DNA of 64,000 nucleotides. It comes from Nocardioides sp. S-1144. GTDB lineage: Bacteria > Actinomycetota > Actinomycetes > Propionibacteriales > Nocardioidaceae. This document shows positions 62,037-64,000 of the stretch, in pieces. Location: positions 1,116,001-1,180,000 of the forward strand of contig NZ_CP040695.2 of the NCBI RefSeq assembly GCF_005954645.2. Reading direction: 5' to 3'. The notes below the pieces were generated by a model. The model did not search any database. It had not been told where the DNA came from and was given only the letters and a program-made list of their open reading frames with translations. A program made the translations under genes and the position numbers. Positions within the stretch are counted from its first letter, which is position 1. Every line of letters starts with the position of its first letter.

Positions 62037-62671
62037 GCGCCGGCTCGTACCTCACGATCGCCCGCGACACCCAGGCCGAGACCGAGGCCCGGCGGTCGCG
62101 CTTCCTCTGCACGCTCGAGCGGGTCGAGGACGAGGACGCCGCCCGCGCCGTCGTCGACCGCCTGCGTCGCGCCCACCACGACGCCCGGCACCACTGCTCG
62201 GCGTTCGTGCTGGGACCGCCGGGCGGCGGACAGGTGGTGCGCTCCAGCGACGACGGCGAGCCGTCCGGCACCGCGGGGGCGCCGATGCTCGAGGTGCTCC
62301 GCGGGCACGGGCTGGCCGACGTCGTCGCGGTGGTCACCCGCTGGTTCGGCGGCACCCTGCTCGGCGCCGGCGGGCTGGTGCGGGCCTACGGCGACGCGGT
62401 CCGCGCCGCCGTCGACGAGGCCGGCACCCTGCGTCGCGGGCTGCTCCGTGAGCTCGCGCTCGAGGTCGGGCACGACGTCGCCGGGCGGGTGGAGAGCGAC
62501 CTGCGGGGCCGGGGGGTCGTCGTCCTCGACACGGCGTACGGCGCCGCGGTGACGCTCCGGCTCGGCGTGCCGCCCGCGGAGGAGGACGCCGTCCACGCGC
62601 TCGTCGCCGAGCTCTCCGGCGGCGCGGCCGAGGCGCTCGTGGTGGGGGAGCGGTGGGTCGACCTACGGTGA
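62033..62671 (+). CDS. YigZ/IMPACT-family protein
   Basis: A 212-residue protein of the UPF0029 family. The N-terminal IMPACT domain (about 5-125) has SRFLCTLERVEDEDAA, HHDARHHCSAFVLG, SSDDGEPSGTAGAPML and VVTRWFGGTLLGAGGLVRAY, all characteristic. A C-terminal DUF1949 domain (about 135-205) completes the YigZ layout. Eukaryotic IMPACT regulates GCN2. The bacterial role is unknown, possibly tied to translation or the ribosome. GTG 62033 overlaps the permease stop (GTGA). Its final codons contain the promoter of the next gene. Confidence 0.92.
   Translation: MSAGSYLTIARDTQAETEARRSRFLCTLERVEDEDAARAVVDRLRRAHHDARHHCSAFVLGPPGGGQVVRSSDDGEPSGTAGAPMLEVLRGHGLADVVAVVTRWFGGTLLGAGGLVRAYGDAVRAAVDEAGTLRRGLLRELALEVGHDVAGRVESDLRGRGVVVLDTAYGAAVTLRLGVPPAEEDAVHALVAELSGGAAEALVVGERWVDLR
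62664..62669 (+). promoter_or_regulatory. -10 box for leaderless VOC gene
   Basis: TACGGT, 6 nt before the ATG at 62676, embedded in the last codons of the YigZ gene (its stop TGA overlaps the next bases). Confidence 0.55.
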
Positions 62672-62675
62672 GGTC

Positions 62676-63476
62676 ATGACGACTGACGCGACGAGCGCCG
62701 CGACGCCGACCGGGGCCGGGCCGACCTGGCTGACCGCCTTCCTCGACCTGGCGCCCGACGACTTCGAGCGCGGGGTGGTGTTCTGGGCCGGTGTCACGGG
62801 CTGCGAGGTCTCGCCGAGCCGTGGGCGCCACGACGAGTTCGCGACGCTGGTGCCCGCCGACGGCGACGCCCACCTGCGGCTGCAGTGCCTGCGGGCCGGG
62901 CGGTCCGACGTCCACCTCGACCTGCACGTCGCCGACCCGTGGGCGGCAGCCGAGCGGGCGGTCCGGCTCGGCGCGAGCGTGGTCGCCGACCGGGGCTACG
63001 TGGTCCTGGAGAGCCTCGCCGGCCTGACGTTCTGCCTGGTCCCCGAGCCGGGGTCGGCCCGGCCGGTGCCGGCCACGCCGGGGTCGTGGCCCGGTGGCCG
63101 CTCGCAGGTCGACCAGGTCTGCCTCGACGTCGGGCCGGCGGCCCACGACGCCGAGTGCGCGTTCTGGCAGGAGCTGACCGGCTTCGACCCGACCCCGGCG
63201 AGCGGCGCGGAGTTCCGCCGGCTCGACGCCCCCGGGATGCCGCTGCGCCTGCTGCTCCAGCGCCTCGACGAAGAGCGGCCGCCGGGGATCCACCTCGACC
63301 TGGCCGCCGACGACCGGGCGGCCGAGGTCGAGCGGCACCTCGCGCTCGGAGCCACCCCCGGTCCGACCCCGTCGGGACCCGACCGCGGCTTCACCGTGCT
63401 GGTCGACCCGGCCGGGTCGCGGTACTGCATCACCGACCGGGTGCCCGGCACCCGGGGCGCCGGCAGCGGTACCTGA
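62676..63476 (+). CDS. VOC-superfamily (glyoxalase-like) protein
   Basis: A 266-residue protein with two vicinal-oxygen-chelate modules in tandem (about 15-130 and 140-255). Each starts with FLDLAPDDFERGVVFWAGVT or CLDVGPAAHDAECAFWQELT, the beta-alpha-beta pattern of glyoxalase-like domain Glyoxalase_6, and ends in a line of the form YVVLESLAGLTFCLVPEP or GFTVLVDPAGSRYCITDR. HLDLHV and HLDLAA supply potential metal-binding His residues. Function is unknown; relatives include small-molecule resistance and isomerase enzymes. It has its own leaderless start. Confidence 0.88.
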   Translation: MTTDATSAATPTGAGPTWLTAFLDLAPDDFERGVVFWAGVTGCEVSPSRGRHDEFATLVPADGDAHLRLQCLRAGRSDVHLDLHVADPWAAAERAVRLGASVVADRGYVVLESLAGLTFCLVPEPGSARPVPATPGSWPGGRSQVDQVCLDVGPAAHDAECAFWQELTGFDPTPASGAEFRRLDAPGMPLRLLLQRLDEERPPGIHLDLAADDRAAEVERHLALGATPGPTPSGPDRGFTVLVDPAGSRYCITDRVPGTRGAGSGT

Positions 63477-63504
63477 GGTGGAGGTCGGCGGCGTCCGGGC
63501 TTCG

Positions 63505-63510
63505 TAGGTT
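63505..63510 (+). promoter_or_regulatory. -10 box for leaderless DUF6518 gene
   Basis: TAGGTT, 6 nt before the ATG at 63517. There is no ribosome site. Confidence 0.6.
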
Positions 63511-63516
63511 CGGGGC

Positions 63517-64000
63517 ATGACGCTGCTCCAGCCCGGCCCCCGCACCTCCTCCCCGCTCCGGGCCGACGACCGGTCCGCCGCCTCCGCGCTGTCCCTCGCC
63601 GTGGCGCTCGGCATCGCGCTCGGCGTGGTGGACCTCCTGCTCCAGACGACGCTGCCCTACCCGTGGGCGAACCTGGCCAACTCCTCGGCGGTCTGGGCCG
63701 TGGCGGCCTTCGCGCTGGCGCGGGTGCTGGCGCCCACGGCGGCCGTCGGCGCGGCCGCGGGCGCGGTGTTCCTCGTCGTGGCGGTCGAGGCCTACTACGT
63801 GGCGGCGATCGCGGTCGACCTGGCCTCGCCGTCCTCGCTCGTCGCGGCGTCGTCGCTGGCGTGGGCGTTCTTCGGCGTCGTCGCCGGTGTCGGGTTCGGG
63901 GTCGCCGGGGTCTGGTCGCGCGCCGGCGACACCTGGCCGGCGGCCGCGGGTCTCGGGCTCGCCTCGGCGGTCCTCGTCGCCGAGGCGTGGCTGCGGCTCG
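63517..64000 (+). CDS. DUF6518-family membrane protein, 3' end cut by window
   Basis: The reading frame is open from ATG 63517 to the window end (161 codons seen). After a 26-residue polar N-terminus come at least four transmembrane helices, with the segment TLPYPWANLANSSAVWAVAA after helix 1, which is the hallmark I associate with DUF6518 proteins of Actinobacteria. Function is unknown. The C-terminus is missing, so length cannot be judged. Confidence 0.75.
   Translation, partial: MTLLQPGPRTSSPLRADDRSAASALSLAVALGIALGVVDLLLQTTLPYPWANLANSSAVWAVAAFALARVLAPTAAVGAAAGAVFLVVAVEAYYVAAIAVDLASPSSLVAASSLAWAFFGVVAGVGFGVAGVWSRAGDTWPAAAGLGLASAVLVAEAWLRL

Overview
The window is a chromosomal segment of a very GC-rich actinobacterium, most likely a member of the Nocardioidaceae (Nocardioides-like). 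The grounds are the strong G/C third-position bias, many GTG starts and 1-4 bp ATGA/GTGA operon overlaps, neighbourhoods typical of Actinobacteria (gatCAB near ligA; eno - septum initiator - DUF501 - Ppx/GppA), and many leaderless genes whose start codon lies exactly 6 nt after a TAnnnT-like -10 box. I saw no insertion sequence, prophage, integrase or CRISPR. The segment looks like ordinary chromosome with a few unusual islands.

Layout. 0.1-4.1 kb: ligA, then on the minus strand a SigE-type ECF sigma factor coupled to a membrane-anchored beta-propeller-like protein. 4.2-8.7 kb: a MarR regulator, an acyl-CoA dehydrogenase divergent from a TetR regulator, a WrbA-like quinone reductase with an inverted repeat in its promoter, and a soluble molybdopterin oxidoreductase plus flavin reductase pair. 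8.8-12.1 kb: gatC-gatA-gatB. 12.1-18.4 kb: a cobalamin riboswitch followed by two secreted proteins that resemble the two domains of animal transcobalamin, then an ECF transporter (T, fused A-A', S). 18.5-28.8 kb: a PHO-box-controlled phosphate locus with unusual content: pstC, pstA, a membrane-anchored PstS, an 876-residue anchored protein, a sortase-like protein lacking the catalytic residues, a second PstS with Ig-like repeats, and pstB.

28.9-40.3 kb: a siderophore-interacting flavoprotein, two exopolysaccharide-type transferases, mfd, a SurA-like lipoprotein, a MazG pyrophosphohydrolase with an alpha/beta-hydrolase domain inserted in it, an amino acid permease and an astacin-like secreted protease. 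40.5-48.6 kb: eno and its conserved followers, a family-5 uracil-DNA glycosylase, an ACT-domain protein, peptide deformylase, an odd class-I-shaped tRNA with a UAA anticodon, a methyltransferase, a Bax-inhibitor-1 protein and a GDSL hydrolase. 48.6-53.8 kb: cystathionine beta-synthase and a four-gene osmoprotectant ABC transporter. 53.8-56.2 kb: two head-to-head arrays of one 41-bp repeat flank a small GIY-YIG nuclease gene and run into the stop codons of both outer genes. 56.3-64 kb: a MoxR ATPase and VWA protein pair, a small secreted protein, a cytosolic cobalamin-binding protein, a TSUP permease, a YigZ-family protein, a VOC protein and a truncated DUF6518 membrane protein.

The strongest candidates for undescribed biology are the riboswitch-controlled transcobalamin-like capture module feeding an ECF transporter, the GIY-YIG gene inside inverted repeat arrays, the MazG/hydrolase fusion, the short-variable-loop tRNA with anticodon UAA, and the expanded pst locus with a pseudo-sortase. 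All family calls come from reading motifs and context. No database search was run.
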